Assembly: GCA_028551475.1 (NCBI GenBank)
Contig: CM052355.1
Location: 16,079,543 to 16,143,542 of the forward strand
Direction: 5' to 3'
DNA length: 64,000 nucleotides
DNA from: Casuarina equisetifolia
Taxonomy: Eukaryota > Streptophyta > Magnoliopsida > Fagales > Casuarinaceae
Below, one piece after another: positions 11,754 through 24,864 of this stretch (the first letter of the stretch is position 1; each line of letters starts with the position of its first letter). The notes beneath the pieces were generated by a model. That model made no database searches. It had not been told where the DNA came from and worked only from the letters and a program-made list of their open reading frames with translations. The position numbers and the translations under genes are program-made.

Positions 11754-14700
11754 TCATTGATGGAAACCATCATAGTTTTTATTGGTCCTGGTCTTGTCAA
11801 GGCGTGATTTGCGCACAGCCTGTTGGATCTGTCTCTCATGCTCTTTGAGCATGTCATCAAGGTTTGCCCCCGGGGGCATCAATGGTCCAGAGTAGTGGAT
11901 TCTGTTCTTCTTGGGTACGTATCCCTGAAATTAAACATCGAGAGGACGAATTTGTTAAGTACTCTGTAATAAGTCGACATCAGCAAATAAATGTACAAGG
12001 AACCACAATTGAAAAGAACATTTGCAAAAAACATATGGACATTATCAGAAAACAACATTCACTTGGCTACATATATGCCAATCTGTTTTAAGTACGTATG
12101 TCTAACATGTTTGTGATTACCGTAAGTCATTCATAAAGCACATCAAACAGTTCTAATTTTGGCTGTAAGTTCCCTCTGCGGGCTTTCTCCTCTCAGTGAA
12201 ACCCATGTTCCCCAATTGTTGAATCGATCATGAAATTGATACCGTCTCTCTTGGGATGCTCCATTAATTGTGAATGTTCAGGATAGAGGTTATGTCTTAA
12301 TGAACTCTGATCAATTTCTTAAATTTTTCTCAAGTGCTTTATGAAAGGGAAGTTCATGTGAACCTACGAAAAAACTTTATTTCCCGTAATGCGCACATTA
12401 ACTTTCAAATGCTGCAAATATATGAGAAGGAAAAGGAAAAAGAGAATACAAGAAAAGTTGGGAAACCAGTTAGCTCATATTCCTGGCCTTTGCATCTTTA
12501 TCTTGCTTAAGAAGAATATTTGTTAGCTGCAGTAGCTGTAATGAAAGATAAAAACATTTTTTATCCTAAAAGGAATTTACTAATAATCAAAATACTAAGG
12601 AAGATTGTTAACAACACAAGGCACCTAATTTCACAAAAAATGAGTGTTGTCATACGTAGCTTTTCTTATTATCACGTTTTAGGATTCAGGTCGACAGTTT
12701 TGAAACGAGAAAGTAAAGTTAAGAAAAGGAACAAGCAGAAAGAGTTAGTTGATTATTTACCATTCCAGGTTCTCTTGCATGTACTGGCGGAGGCATTTGA
12801 CACTTCTGCACCATTGACTCACCACCGTTTCTTGCAGGGGCACCCATCTTATTCCATGATGATCCCGCTGAACTAGGGTGTGCCATGGAACAAGGATTAG
12901 AGTAGCCATTCTGCCTCTCTCCACTAGGTGGCTCTATCAGGAAACCGGATCCACCATCCTCCAGAGGATCATACTTATAACTGGAGGTTTTGGGAGTTGT
13001 CTGCCCCTGTCATGTTTGATTTAGCCATATGAGTGAAAGCCAAAGAAATGGAAACTTCAAGAAGAATAAAGAACAATAAATAAAATAAATAGGCGTCATT
13101 CCCCTTAAATTACCTTCAAAGCAATATCTCCCTGGGCACTGAATTCAGGAGTTGTCACTTCATTATTATCTCTTGAACGCCTTCTAGCAGATTGAGGACA
13201 GTGTCCTTTTACAGTTCCAGGTTTTAGCCTGAAATTAATAAACAAAATTACAATTTACTTCAATGTCCAAAAACATTTGAATGCATCATTTTCTGGAAAT
13301 TTTAATAGAAAGTATGAAGGAAGAAAAGACTCTTGTGGCAAAATCAATATCTAAGTCTTCCATGCAAACAACGTCTCCAAGCTGAGGCCAAATGTTGTGT
13401 CAAACACCTTTAGAAATATGATCTCGTGCAGGTTTGAAAATGCCTTTCTATTAAAATCACTTTTTTTTGGGCATTTTATGTGCAGGAGCCTACTGATCTG
13501 GAACAATGCATTATACAATAATATTACAGTTTCAGCAATAACAGCTTGATACACTAACTCACTCACTTATGCACCAACAACACAACATCTTGAGAGAGAA
13601 AGATCTACCTTCAAAAGGGCCTTATGATGTACATAATGAACACAAACTGGAGGTTAAAGGTTCATCATAATTTACGAGTAGACCAAAATTATGGCATAGC
13701 CAAATTAGTGAGAGACTATCTTAAGATGGCAGGATTTGATATTTTACAGCTCACTCCTACTACCATTTGTGAGAGTATATCTTCTTAGTAAGTAAATGCG
13801 TTATGTCACACTTAAGCTACTCATGGTTGACAGAATTCAATCATTTTCTTTCTGTGTCAGAGAGAGAGATAGATGAAGCCACTCTATTGAGATACCTTTT
13901 TGCTTCCTCATCTCGACGCTTGGCATCCATCTCCTTACTTGGAGGATATTTTGGTAAACTTGACGGGTCACAAGGTAGAGGCTTTGTTGTGAAGAACTGA
14001 AATGGAAAAAATACAACCATGAGATGTAATCCAATAAATGCAAAGAAATTATATGTGGGGTCCAGAAGGTATCCCCAGTAATGCATAAGGTATAGTGGTG
14101 ACCACTGAAAACTCCAGTTTACCTGACTGCTAAGCGCAGAAGTAGCTGATCCACGATTCTCTGGTTCCACTGAAAGAAGCTTATCAACAAGCGCTAAAGC
14201 TGAAGAAGGAAAATCTTTGAATGTTTCAACAACACAACGCTTGTACCGATGTTGAGGTTTGAAACTAGTTGCATGAGGCAATCTTGATTTCTGCCAGTAG
14301 TCTTCGGAGGGTGATCCACAAAGCTTAAAAATCTTATGCATTTGTTCTACCTGGAAATAGTTGAGATGTTACTGAAAAGAAGTTAAAAATAACTGAAAGC
14401 AGATATAATATTTTCTTGCTAGAACTATACCAAAATAAATTCTGTAACACCACGGAAAGCTCCTATGGGCACAGAAAGTAAGAAATCATAATGAACATGA
14501 ACAGTGGTGTTCCTTACAACCTGGAAAGTATTTGAAAGATCAACACATGATAAATAAGGAGTTACCTCCGTTCTTCCAGGCATAATAGGCTTCCCAGCAA
14601 GGAGTTCTGCAAGGATGCAACCTGTACTCCACATATCAATAGCAGCTCCATAGTCGGTAGCACCAAGCAAAAGTTCAGGTGCCCTATACCATAGAGTTAC

Positions 14701-17167
14701 AACACGGCTGGTCAATGGCTGCTTCTGGTCAGGTTCAAGAAAGTTGGCCAGACCAAAGTCTCCAATCTTAAGGACTCCATTGTTGTCAATCAGAAGATTT
14801 GATCCCTTGATGTCTCGGTGCAGTACACCACGACTGTGGCAGTGTTCAAGGCCATAAAGCAATTGTTGCATATAGCATTTAATCTACAAGCCCATTACAC
14901 AAAATAAATTTTAGGCTAGCATCATTGCAAGCAAACAATATGCAAAAGAAATAGGCTAGAATAAAGTTTACGTCTTTTAGTTTCAATATAAAACCTTCCG
15001 ACCACAAAGTAGGCGCCATGGTAGAGATATCAAGTCCAAAACATTCAAACTTTTGGTATTGACTAATAAAGTGGATCCATCGATTTCTTAGTGGCAGCCA
15101 AAAATGACACTAGTCCATTAACAAGCTAATCTTGACCATAGTGAAACAGTACCATGGCAAAATAAATCAAACAAAACAACCATATATCATTCTAGATTCT
15201 TCTGGTTGTCTATTTTAACTGGGTAGATGTTGTTTTTTATTTTTATTCCACTTCCTTTTGTAATTTTTGCGTAAAGTCATCTAATATGTTTTTAGTTGTC
15301 AAAAAAGAGACAAGAAAAGCTTTTAATTTTCCATGACTTGTCCCCCGCTAAGTGGTTGGTGAATTACAGTACCCTTGATGCATCTTTTAAGACTCCTCAT
15401 TACCTTTCAGAAAGTCCCTTTTTTGGCCTGAACACCCAATGGATTGATAAATCATGTGCTCAAAATGGATGCCCTTAAAACATGTAAACCAAAAAACTAG
15501 AAGGGAGGGGACCTGTGATTCAGTAAACTTGATGCTTCTTGTTGCTGCAAGCCCAGCAAGGTCATGTTCCATGTATTCAAAGACAAGGTACAAGCTGCTT
15601 GAAATTCTTGAAGTAACTAGTCCCTCAAGCTTCATGACATTTGGATGGTCAAGTTTACGTAGAATATAGATTTCTCTAGCCATAAAGCGGACACTTTCTG
15701 GGTCCATATTTAGAAATCGAACTTTCTTCAGGGCAACAATTTTGCCAGTTTCAAGATCAGAAGCCTTATACACGCTGCTGTAAGTACCTTGTCCAATCTG
15801 CATTAGTAACACGCCATTTGAGGATCGTATAATCACTTTAATAGAACATATATCTATGAATCAAAATTCTGCACGAAAAAGTGGATATTTCATAAAACAG
15901 AGAAACTATAGTTTAGCACCTGTTACTTCTGCCAGTGATCATATTTTGAGCCAGAACAATGGAAACTGCGAACTCTCAGTTTTTAATATTTTTTCTATTA
16001 TATTGAGATACCTCACTTTGAATGACGCGTTCATTTTCTTCACTGACCAACTAATGCCCACTAGAGTAGAAATGTAAAAGGTTAAGTACTAGTGTTAAAT
16101 TGAACTGAAGGAATTAAGCCTAACATCAAAGGACAAGACAAAGAAGATCTAAGATTTATGTATTGATAAAAAGAAGTGCAGTTATCTCAGATCCTGTTCT
16201 CCACGAAGTATTAAGCGTAGAGGGTCACATGTTTACTTACTTATTAACAGGTAAATCAAATCTTTTTTTTTTTTATCGTGTTAATAAAAATAAAATTGTC
16301 CCTCCTACCAATTCCTTTTTTCTTTCTTAACTATCACTAAACAGATGATATTCTTCCAAAATATTATGAAGTTCAACGAATATAATACCTCTATATGATA
16401 AGTAAGTAGAACTTTTTAATCGTAATCCATTGACTAAAAGCCTAATATTGTACTTCTTCATATGACAAAAGATATTTAATGCTGCAGGGACACGGAGAAA
16501 TTGATCCAGCAGGACTACAACACTATTCTTTCACAACAAAGAGGTAAGCAATCAAGAAAAAGAAGCCAGGAAAACAACAAACAAGGAAAGTGTTCAAGAC
16601 TAAGCTCTGGAAAAGAAGTGATCGAATATCAGAAACATAATAGAAAAAAAAGTAGACATTGCACTCTATCATAGAAACAGAAAGAAACGATATAATAGGA
16701 CTAACTTTGGCTATCTTTTGGAACGACTCTGCCCGTCGAGGTACCAACCCCTTGATGGCATCTCCTGCGACTGAGGTTAACCAGCACGGCCATCCGGCCG
16801 CCACTTGCTCCCCTTTAGCACCATTGGGCATGCTAACTATCCTAGATATTTCCGGTTGTCCTCCATTCGATGCCAAATCCGTTGTTGGCCGTCTCTGGTG
16901 ATGGACACTGTTGGGTCTTTCCATGATCATCATTTTCTTCTTTTCATTGTCATTTGCCGCATTATCGGGGACCAAATGCGTTTGTGAGGCCGTCTTAGAT
17001 ATCCGATGCAAGGAGCCATTAGCCCTTCCAACGTCAACTACAAAATCCCCCCTCTTTGAGGGAACAGGAGCCACCATTTGAACTGAAGACTTCTTGAGCT
17101 CCTTCTCTTGCCGATATTCCTCAACTTTTTCCTTGTCTGAGGCTCCTTTGGAGCAAATGCAGCCCAT
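11754..17167 (-). CDS. CDK-like Ser/Thr protein kinase, N-terminally acylated (At1g54610 / IBS1-like)
   Basis: Eight coding exons on the - strand: 17167-16706, 15797-15513, 14883-14566, 14350-14123, 13996-13896, 13228-13114, 13006-12761 and 11924-11754 (stop TGA). All are GT-AG; they total 1926 nt, 641 residues. Start MGCICSKG is chosen over an upstream in-frame ATG at 17227 because MGCxC is a classic N-myristoylation/palmitoylation signal of this family. Kinase motifs: glycine loop IGQGTYSSVYK (from residue 155), ATP lysine in VALKK (K178), HRDIKGSN (D273), DFGLA (D291), T-loop LTSRVVTLWYRAPELLLG, then GCILAELLAGKPIMPGRTE. The C-terminal tail includes RRRSRD and GYVPKKNRIHYSGPLMPPG, a block conserved in plant CDK-like CRK/IBS1-type kinases. 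Membrane attachment is inferred; the substrate is unknown. The 5' leader extends toward 17.9-18.2 kb and may contain an intron. Confidence 0.93.
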
Positions 17168-18330
17168 ATTCTGATCTTGGAGTGTTCTAAATAGACACGA
17201 CAAACCACTTCGGAAGGTTATAACCATTAATCAAATGGCTAGGCTTGCATTTTCCTAGGGGAGCTTCCAGGTTCAGCGAATCCTATATCCTCAAGTCCCA
17301 ATCCGGGAGCCCAAAAACCGAACTCAAGAATCAATTACACCGGTAAAAGAATCAGTATCCTGCTTTTCGTTGCTATGCCTTCTGACCAACCTCAAGTTCC
17401 CAGAAAACTTGGACAAAAGGAAATTGCAAAAACAATTATCGAATTCTCTTCCAAACAACAAAGTTTGAACAGTTCTCAATGAAAATGAGGTCGGAGAGGA
17501 AATCGACGAAGCAAAGAATATTAGAACAGAAGGTGAAAAAATGTGGCGAAGAATGTTATAAAGACTACCAAAATTGAAAGTTTAATTTACCCTGCAAAAC
17601 AATAAACAGGAATACGATGTCTTGTGTTATAATTCGAAAATGAAAAAATCCAGACCGGAAAAACCTGCACTGAACTTAAAAAGATTAAAACTGGAAGAGG
17701 AAAAAAGAGACACAAAGAAAAGGAAAATCAATGTTCTCGATGCAGGAGTTTCCGGCTTGCAGCTTTCTGTGCTGCAAGTTAGTATCTTGTTCCTTCCGTG
17801 TAGGAGAAGATTAGAGACAGAATGGGAAGGAAACAGAGGACCTGAATGGAAAATCAAAAAAATGAAAAAATTGAAAAATAAATTGATAAAAGAAATTATG
17901 GGTATTGGAGATTGCTCTGATTCACAATGTGGGTCATGTGAGAGAGAGAGAGAGATTTGCGGGAGAGGGTTGGACCTAGAAATGCGAGAGACCAAAGGTT
18001 TCGGGACTTGACAGCGTGTTTGTTGCTTGTCTGACCCAGCTCTCCCTTCCTCTCTGGAGAGAGAGGGCGAGGAATGGTATGAGAGAACATGGATTTATCT
18101 ATTTACAGGTGAACGATCAAGAGAAGGGAATGTTGGGATTCTGGTGGAGGACCAGAGAGAAGACAGAAGGAGAGGAGGAGAAGCAGAGTCCTACTGCCTT
18201 GCATAAACATCATGCAGACGTGCAAAGCAGTTCCTAGTTCGGGACTCCCTATGTCTACTTGCTTCCACCTCACGTTGTTCGAGATTTTTTCATTTCTTTG
18301 TCTTTTTAAAATCTCAAAAATCATCTTCTG
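17168..18330 (-). promoter_or_regulatory. 5' leader and promoter region of the CDK-like kinase
   Basis: Short GA/CT-rich stretches occur at about 17939-17955 and 18057-18066. Read on the - strand they give CT-rich leader-like sequence. No protein-coding exon precedes MGCICSK. The region between 17168 and about 17600 may be a 5' UTR intron. The boundaries are estimates. Confidence 0.4.
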
Positions 18331-20700
18331 GCCTCAGTTGATATAAATCCTTTCTTTTTCTTTCTCTAACTAACGGTTAGATTCATTGATTAGCTCTGAT
18401 TTGTTTACTGGTGCTGTGCCCTATCCGCACGGAAAGAGATGTAAAATATTTGACCAATCATGAACGAAGAGATGGTATCCAAGAACACTTATTTATGAAC
18501 AGCTGGGATGGTGAAAATGAAGAATTCTTTTAGATGCTTGGTTAACTAGCACACCAACTTGAAAGAAAAGCAGGGATGATTCTTGATTTTAACGGTAGAA
18601 AAAGATTATATATTGTTGCTCTTGAATTATAGTTGAGATGGTATACTTTTGACTGCACGTTTTGACATGACCGTTACTTTTTAATTTAAGTTATCAAATA
18701 AAATTTGATAAATGTTTTGGATAAGAAAAGGTGCATAATTTACTTTTTACTTGTTATGTTGGGTTGGATTCAAAGTCCATGTTTTTGGAACGATAAGATT
18801 GGATTAGATTGGTGATCGGCCCATGCCCTGGCTATTAACTGACAATGAAGGAGTGCTTACTCAAATACCTTTCAAAGCTTTAGTAGAGCGTGTATGCCCA
18901 CACATCTTTTTTATACAATAAAAGCTACGTCATATGTTTTGAAACAATAATTTAGATACAAAATAATCCACTTGACAAAACAGTTCTATAGAAAATCTAG
19001 ATTTGTGTGACTTACCTAAACCCAAAGCTATTCTATTCTAGCATTCAAAAAGAAGCCAACATGATTTAGACCTACCGAAGTAATAAACAAAAAAGAGAAC
19101 CGTAATAGTAACATTAGTGATGTTACCTTTATAGTGTTAGAGATCCTTCCGAACTCTAATGTGCTATCACTGTAAATTTTCATTCTCAAATCTTAGTTAT
19201 ATTTTGGGTAAAATAGAAAAGTGATCCTTGTGTATTTGATATTTATCAAAGTAATAAATGGTATAAAAAAATGATAAATTGATAAATTCAACTCATAAGA
19301 TTAGCCATTACATCACTTGCCATAAGATATCAACATATCTCTTAACCCAAAAAAAAAAAAAAAAAAGGTTGATGACATGTTCACTCAGCAAAAATGATCA
19401 TAGATAGGACGTGGGGTTGAAAGCAAAAACCCAACCTTTCTCACGTTAAAGTGGGTTGTAAAGTTGACTAAACCTCCACCCTACAAAGGTATTTATGAAG
19501 ATGGAGGCATCCCATGATCCGTCATAATTTTAATGATCCTCTCCATCGCTACAATCATCTCTTTCTATAGTGAAGTTTGTTTCAAGGATTCCTATTCTTG
19601 TAGGCATCTAGGCCTTGTTAGATGGGTTGCCAAAGACTCCTACAATCCATACATTCCCTTAGAAGGTGGTAGTGAAGGCGGACGTCCTTTTGCAACCTTA
19701 TCCCACCACAAAAACATTTAAAGAAAGAAAGAAAAAAAAGAAATAAAGAAATGCTAAATAGTGTGTGTCAGGGAAATATTCCAATCATTGCAGCCATCTA
19801 TTCTCATATTGGGAAGAATTATAAGGAAATCTCATGTTCCACCTTCTACCTCATAGTGACGGTAAAGAGTCCCTCTTGTGCACCTTGGGCCACAAAAAGG
19901 ATGGGTTAAGGGACTTCCCCCAACTCCACTACTGCAGTTTAACGAAGTCATTAACCTTATGAACTCAAAAATTTTGATGTTATATTGCGATTATCTAAAA
20001 CCTAAGAAGTACTTTGATAAACCTAAATATCATATGGTATGAGGGCAACTTAGTGATAAGCTAAGGGACTCATAACTTACTAAGTTAACAAGTGGATGGT
20101 TTGATACCTTTTTTTTCTTTAGATGTGTGAGTTAAATTATAATTTAAAAAAAAAAACTTAAAACTCTACGTGACATCTAAAAGTTCTACCAAATAGAAGG
20201 TTAGGATATGAGCCTTCCCCAATAGATCTCTTAATCCTCCTTATCCCTAAATCACATGATAATATGGTAGAGTTAATTTATATATTTTGGCATGTTTTCC
20301 TTCGTTTATGCAAACTCCTTGTAGAAGTGGATCAGAGATGTGTCATTAATTTTCCTTCTTTGCTACGTAAGGTCACTCATATAATCTAATCGGGAAAAAG
20401 ATAGGATTACTTTAAGTGGACAGGTGTCAAGTAGATGGTGTTACATTCGACAAGAAGAGCAGCAGCAGAATTTGGCAGATTTCATGCAAGAAAATCCAAG
20501 AGAACACATCCATTCGTCATAATATGAGCTTGGGATCAACACGTGTGCTTTCCGCCCTCATGCATGTAGTAATGGTGTTGATCCGGTAAGCACTATATGT
20601 CGAGCCGAGAGCCTCCCTGCTTATCCGATACCTCACTCTTTTCCTTCTCACCTTTCGCCGAGCAAAACTGAAGCAGACTTTCTCTTTTGCTGCATATTTG
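18331..20700. other. Intergenic between two diverging genes
   Basis: AT-rich, with A tracts at about 19349-19366 and 20142-20157. No recognisable gene or intact repeat. The right end is the promoter of the dehydrogenase gene, with a G-box core CACGTG at 20540-20545, about 175 bp upstream of the start codon. Confidence 0.55.
20540..20545. promoter_or_regulatory. G-box core CACGTG upstream of the dehydrogenase gene
   Basis: The palindrome sits in the context AACACGTGTG, 173 bp before the ATG at 20718. G-boxes bind plant bZIP and bHLH factors and are common in ABA- and light-responsive promoters. Function here is inferred. Confidence 0.45.
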
Positions 20701-20717
20701 GGCGAAGCATTTCAGGG

Positions 20718-22012
20718 ATGGATTTGTTTAACTCCCTCATGAATTGGGTGGTGCCTCCGGCAAGCTTGGTGATGCTGGCCTTCGCCTGGCCATCCCTGTG
20801 TTTCATCAATGCTTGTGAGTGGCTCTACACCTCCTTCTACAGTGAAAACATGGAAGATAAAGTAGTTATTATCACTGGAGCTTCTTCTGGAATAGGGGAG
20901 GTAAGTCCCTTTTTCAATTCTAGCAAATTCCTTGATATCTAAATTACTTTCCATTTATTTTAAGAATCCAAACACACCCTTTGGTTGAAAAGGCATATCG
21001 AGAGATCAGACAAACGAAACTTGAGATAGGATGGTATTTAGTATCCCGAAGTTTACGAAAACTGGATTTCAAAATGAGACAGTTACCTGTAAGGACAACC
21101 AATTTCAAAGTTGAGAGTAAACAAAAAAGACCCATTTCTCCATGAAAGTAAATAATGTAATTCAACTCGATAACGCCTAATTTGAGTGACTGGGATTGGT
21201 TTTTGGGTCATTTGGCCTCAAGGGTTTTCAGATTATTGGGTAATAAGCATGTTGCTTCATTATGTCTAAAACTTCACGCCCTCCAATCTAACCCACCTCA
21301 ACAAGGATCTGTCTGCTTGAATAACTTGGAAGCTGCAACTTAGAAAGTACCCTAGTTAGAAGAGAGAGGGGCTTGGTCGATTTCCAGTCATAAAAATTAT
21401 ATAGTGTCCTTCTCCAGCCTGAGGTAAATGCTCTAATTTGTAGCTAACAAGTTGGGTCTTATAGCCAAAAACGAGATTTTCCTGCCTGTTCTTATGATGA
21501 AATTCTGAGTAGCGGCAGGTGTAGAGTAGGGCAGTAACTTGCTTTATCATTTTCCTTGCTGTTTAACCACAAACTAATCTTTGGGTTGCGAAGAATTAGA
21601 AGACAAAGAACGCCATTTCTTCTAAGGGGCTAACGTAGGTTAGAAGATAATGTTTATTCACAAGCAGCTCAGTGGAAATTCACAACGAAATTTTCAGTGC
21701 TTTGTGAAGTAAATGTGTTGTGCAGCTTACTTATGCAGATAGAATATTTGGATGCAGCAAATTGCGTATGAATATGCAAAGAGGGGAGCAAATCTTGTTC
21801 TGGTGGCGAGGAGAGAGAGCAGGCTGCGAATAATAAGTGAGAAGGCGAGGCTTGTGGGTGCAAGGCATGTCATAATTATAGCTGCGGATGTTGTGAAGGA
21901 AGAGGAATGTAGAAGATTTGTTACTGAAACTATCAACGTCTTTGGGCGTGGTATGTATTCCTCCATTAATGGCAAAAAAAAAATAAATCGCTAGAAGGAG
22001 GGCTCGAACCTC

Positions 22013-22045
<33 letters not shown>

Positions 22046-23403
22046 AACTGAGCTATTCCAGCTGGTTGTTATTGTTATATACCAATATTTTTATCACTTA
22101 TATATTTCGCCATAGTGCCCTGATCGATTTTACTTATTTCTCTCTTTGACCCCAAATTATGCAGTTGATCATCTTGTAAACACAGCAAGTTTGGGTCATA
22201 CTTTCTACTTTGAGGAAGTGACTGATATATCCGTTTTCCCACATTTGCTGGTAAGTAGTGCACTTTGGACAAGTAGGAAAATAAATCAAAGTGGTCTTAC
22301 ATTTTCTAGCATTTCACTAATATTCTTTCGAAGCATTTCTCTTAATAGAATGTCCACTTTTGGTTTTAGCTTTCACTCCAGTAACATTGTCCTCTTGGAC
22401 AATTTTTTTTTTATTTTTTTACCAGGATATAAATTTTTGGGGAAATGTTTATCCAACATATGTTGCTCTACCTTACCTACAGCAGAGCAATGGTCGAATC
22501 GTTGTTAATGCATCGGTTGAAAACTGGTTACCTCTGCCGAGAATGAGCTTGTATTCTGTAAGTAAAATCCTCCTCGCAATTTGTGACCTTATTATAGACT
22601 CTTTTTTTGTACAGCAGAATTGAATGGAGAAAATCTAGATGTTAGTACCTCGTATAGATAGAAGTGTTGTATGAGAATGGGACAATTCTAGAGCCCGTGC
22701 AGGAACCACACAACTCAATCCTACATAACATGGCCAATATGTTTTTGTCATTGTCATTATCTCTTTTTTTTTTCCTTAATCAGCTAGAGTTTATTGGTTT
22801 TCCTTTTCTTCTATGTTTTGAACCACTAGGCTGCCAAGGCAGGTCTTGTAAACTTCTACGAGACACTGAGATTTGAATTGAAAGAGGAGGTTGGGATTAC
22901 AATCGCAACACATGGTTGGATTGGAAGTGAAATGACCAGAGGCAAATTTATGCTAGAGGATGGTGCAGAGATGCAATGGAAAGAAGAAAGAGAAGTAAGT
23001 TGGTGCACAGTTCCCTTGCTCCTGAAATCATACTTTTTAAGTTTTGAATGACTTTGGAACCTGGTATGTTTCGTTTTAGGTACATGTAACCGGTGGACCA
23101 CTAGAGGACTATGCAAGGTTGATCGTATCTGGGGCTTGCCGAGGAAATTCATACGTGAGGTTTCCAAGCTGGTATGACATATTCCTCCTTTACAGGGTTT
23201 TTGCACCCAATGTTCTGAACTGGACGTTCCGCCTTCTTCTTGCAACGAATGGTGCAAGAAGAACTTCTCTAGTGGGAACAGGCAGGCCATCGTTGGAGTA
23301 CTCTCCAAGGCCCCTATTGGAAGGCACTCCTCCCAGGAAACTTCTTGCTAGTCCCACTTACTACTCCCAGACCAGTCCCCTGCAGCAGCCAAAATGGGAA
23401 TGA
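20718..23403 (+). CDS. 11-beta-hydroxysteroid dehydrogenase-like (HSD/steroleosin family) SDR
   Basis: Six exons: 20718-20900, 21758-21950, 22165-22250, 22426-22557, 22830-22994 and 23080-23403 (stop TGA). All are GT-AG, 1083 nt, 360 residues. The N-terminal hydrophobic segment (residues 8-40) contains PPASLVMLAFAWP, a proline-bearing membrane or oil-body anchor typical of steroleosins. The classical SDR signature follows: cofactor motif TGASSGIGE (53-61), RR after the second strand (favours NADP), VNTAS at 130-134 in place of NNAG, catalytic Ser184 in VVNASVENW, and the Y197-SAA-K201 active pair. The family oxidises or reduces sterol-like or brassinosteroid-related substrates; the true substrate is unknown. 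Intron 2 carries a tRNA gene on the opposite strand. The C-terminal tail after about 290 is basic and Pro/Ser-rich. Confidence 0.93.
21990..22062 (-). tRNA. tRNA-Asn (GTT)
   Basis: Read on the - strand from 22062 to 21990, this folds as a full cloverleaf of 73 nt. The acceptor stem GCTGGAA pairs with TTCTAGC (one G-T pair). The D arm contains AGTTGGTTA, the anticodon loop is CTGTTAA with anticodon GTT, the T loop is TTCGAGC, and the T stem is GGAGG/CCTCC. Internal A and B boxes are intact. A run of Ts on the - strand (the A run at 21974-21983) follows the 3' end and would terminate Pol III. There is no intron and no encoded CCA. The gene lies inside intron 2 of the dehydrogenase gene, antisense to it. 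Confidence 0.97.
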
Positions 23404-24864
23404 AAGCATCCTTCAGAATCACCCATGTAGCAAGTGGCGTCTATAAGATATTCGGTGTGTTTAATTTGTGTTCTAGCTGTGATGCTGGAAATTTCTGACA
23501 TACAGATATATGTCTATACTTTGTTCAATAATCAATAAGTGTGGGTTTGGGCCCGTTTCGGGATATAGCTCATTACTTCACAGGAACTACATTGAACCAG
23601 TGTGAACCCTTGTTTAATGATATGAAATTAGAGGGCTAACTGCAATGAGTGCTCCACTTTTTCTTTGCAATCAACACCGTGTACAAGTTGTCTACACAAC
23701 TTTGAGATTTTTATGCAAGCATACCAAACGTCATTTCAATCCCTTTGACCTAAAGAGTAGGACTAGACTTGAGCCTGAGTAGAAATTTGTATTTAAATCC
23801 AGAATTCTCCAATTTATTGACCAGTTTGGTTGGGGTCCTGTAGACTCCCAAGTTGAAAGCAAACCGGAACTTTTCTTTCCTTTTCTTCCCTAAGTTAAGA
23901 TTTTCAAAGAAGTGAAAGGTCATGGGTGCTACTTTGACGCCGAATAGAGTTTCAAGGCTAATTTCAACTTCTCTGACATAATATTACCATCAATTTTAGC
24001 TGGGTTCCCTGACAGTTTATCACCAAAATGACATATTCTTTCGTAATATGAGCAAGTCAACATGAGGTTTTTTTTTTTTTTAGTAATCAACAAGCCTTAG
24101 TTGGGAACATGTGTTATTTGAATCTTTTAATCATAGGTTTGAAATTTGGTGTGTCCATTTAAGTGTGTGAGTATAAAAAAGAAAAAGAAAAAGAAAAAAA
24201 TCATTCTTTAGTAGAAGAGATCAAGAGTTTGTAAATTAGAATCATGGCTTTTTCAAGCTCACGGATTTCAGTACGTCTTACATACACGTTTAAACTTGAT
24301 GTCTTTCTTCGCGTTACAGGAGCAAAGTTTGAACTTATGTATGGCTATTACGTAGTCAAAGTGGGAGAGTCAATGAATTTAAACCACGGCTTAATCTTTA
24401 CAGTGGGGGAGAGTCAATGAATTGACCATTTTAGTGTAAGAGTCAATGAATTTAAACCATGGCTTAATCCGTTGAATGAAGTGGACAATCAGGGGCCATA
24501 CCCTTCAAAAGTCCACCCACTGTTCCCCACGCGATCTGCAACATGCAGGACGGTGTGCCCTGTCTTCTTCAAGAAGACATCATCATACGTGCAATTTATC
24601 CGTTTATATCAACTCTCTGAGACGAGAAATGGTCAAGATTCCAGCAAAACTTATCATTATATGGTTCACAACTGTAGCGTCAAAGCCTGGAGATTACTGG
24701 AATTGAACTGAAGGAAACTAATGCCCCGCAAAGCAACCTCTGCAACAGCCGTTGCTTCTGAACGGAGGCCTAATGGAGTCATATCGTCATCGACAACAGG
24801 ATAACGGAAGTAGAACACCAGTACATATAGTTACATACAATGGAAAAAGCTACGAAAGTAGTGC
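23404..24864. other. Intergenic between two converging genes
   Basis: This holds the 3' UTR of the dehydrogenase gene and AT-rich DNA with A/T tracts (24066-24082, 24176-24200), plus a short degenerate duplication at 24363-24470. The 3' UTR of the ERF gene lies at the right end. No gene seen. Confidence 0.55.
24363..24470 (+). repeat. Degenerate local duplication
   Basis: The phrase AGAGTCAATGAATTTAAACC followed by A(C/T)GGCTTAATC occurs at about 24366-24396 and again at 24440-24469. A shorter copy of its beginning lies at about 24409-24424. This looks like an eroded tandem repeat. Confidence 0.7.

Noticed and set aside
17165..17227. Upstream in-frame ATG at 17227 for the kinase
   Set aside because: It would place 20 residues before MGCICSK and abolish the acylation signal that this kinase family carries.
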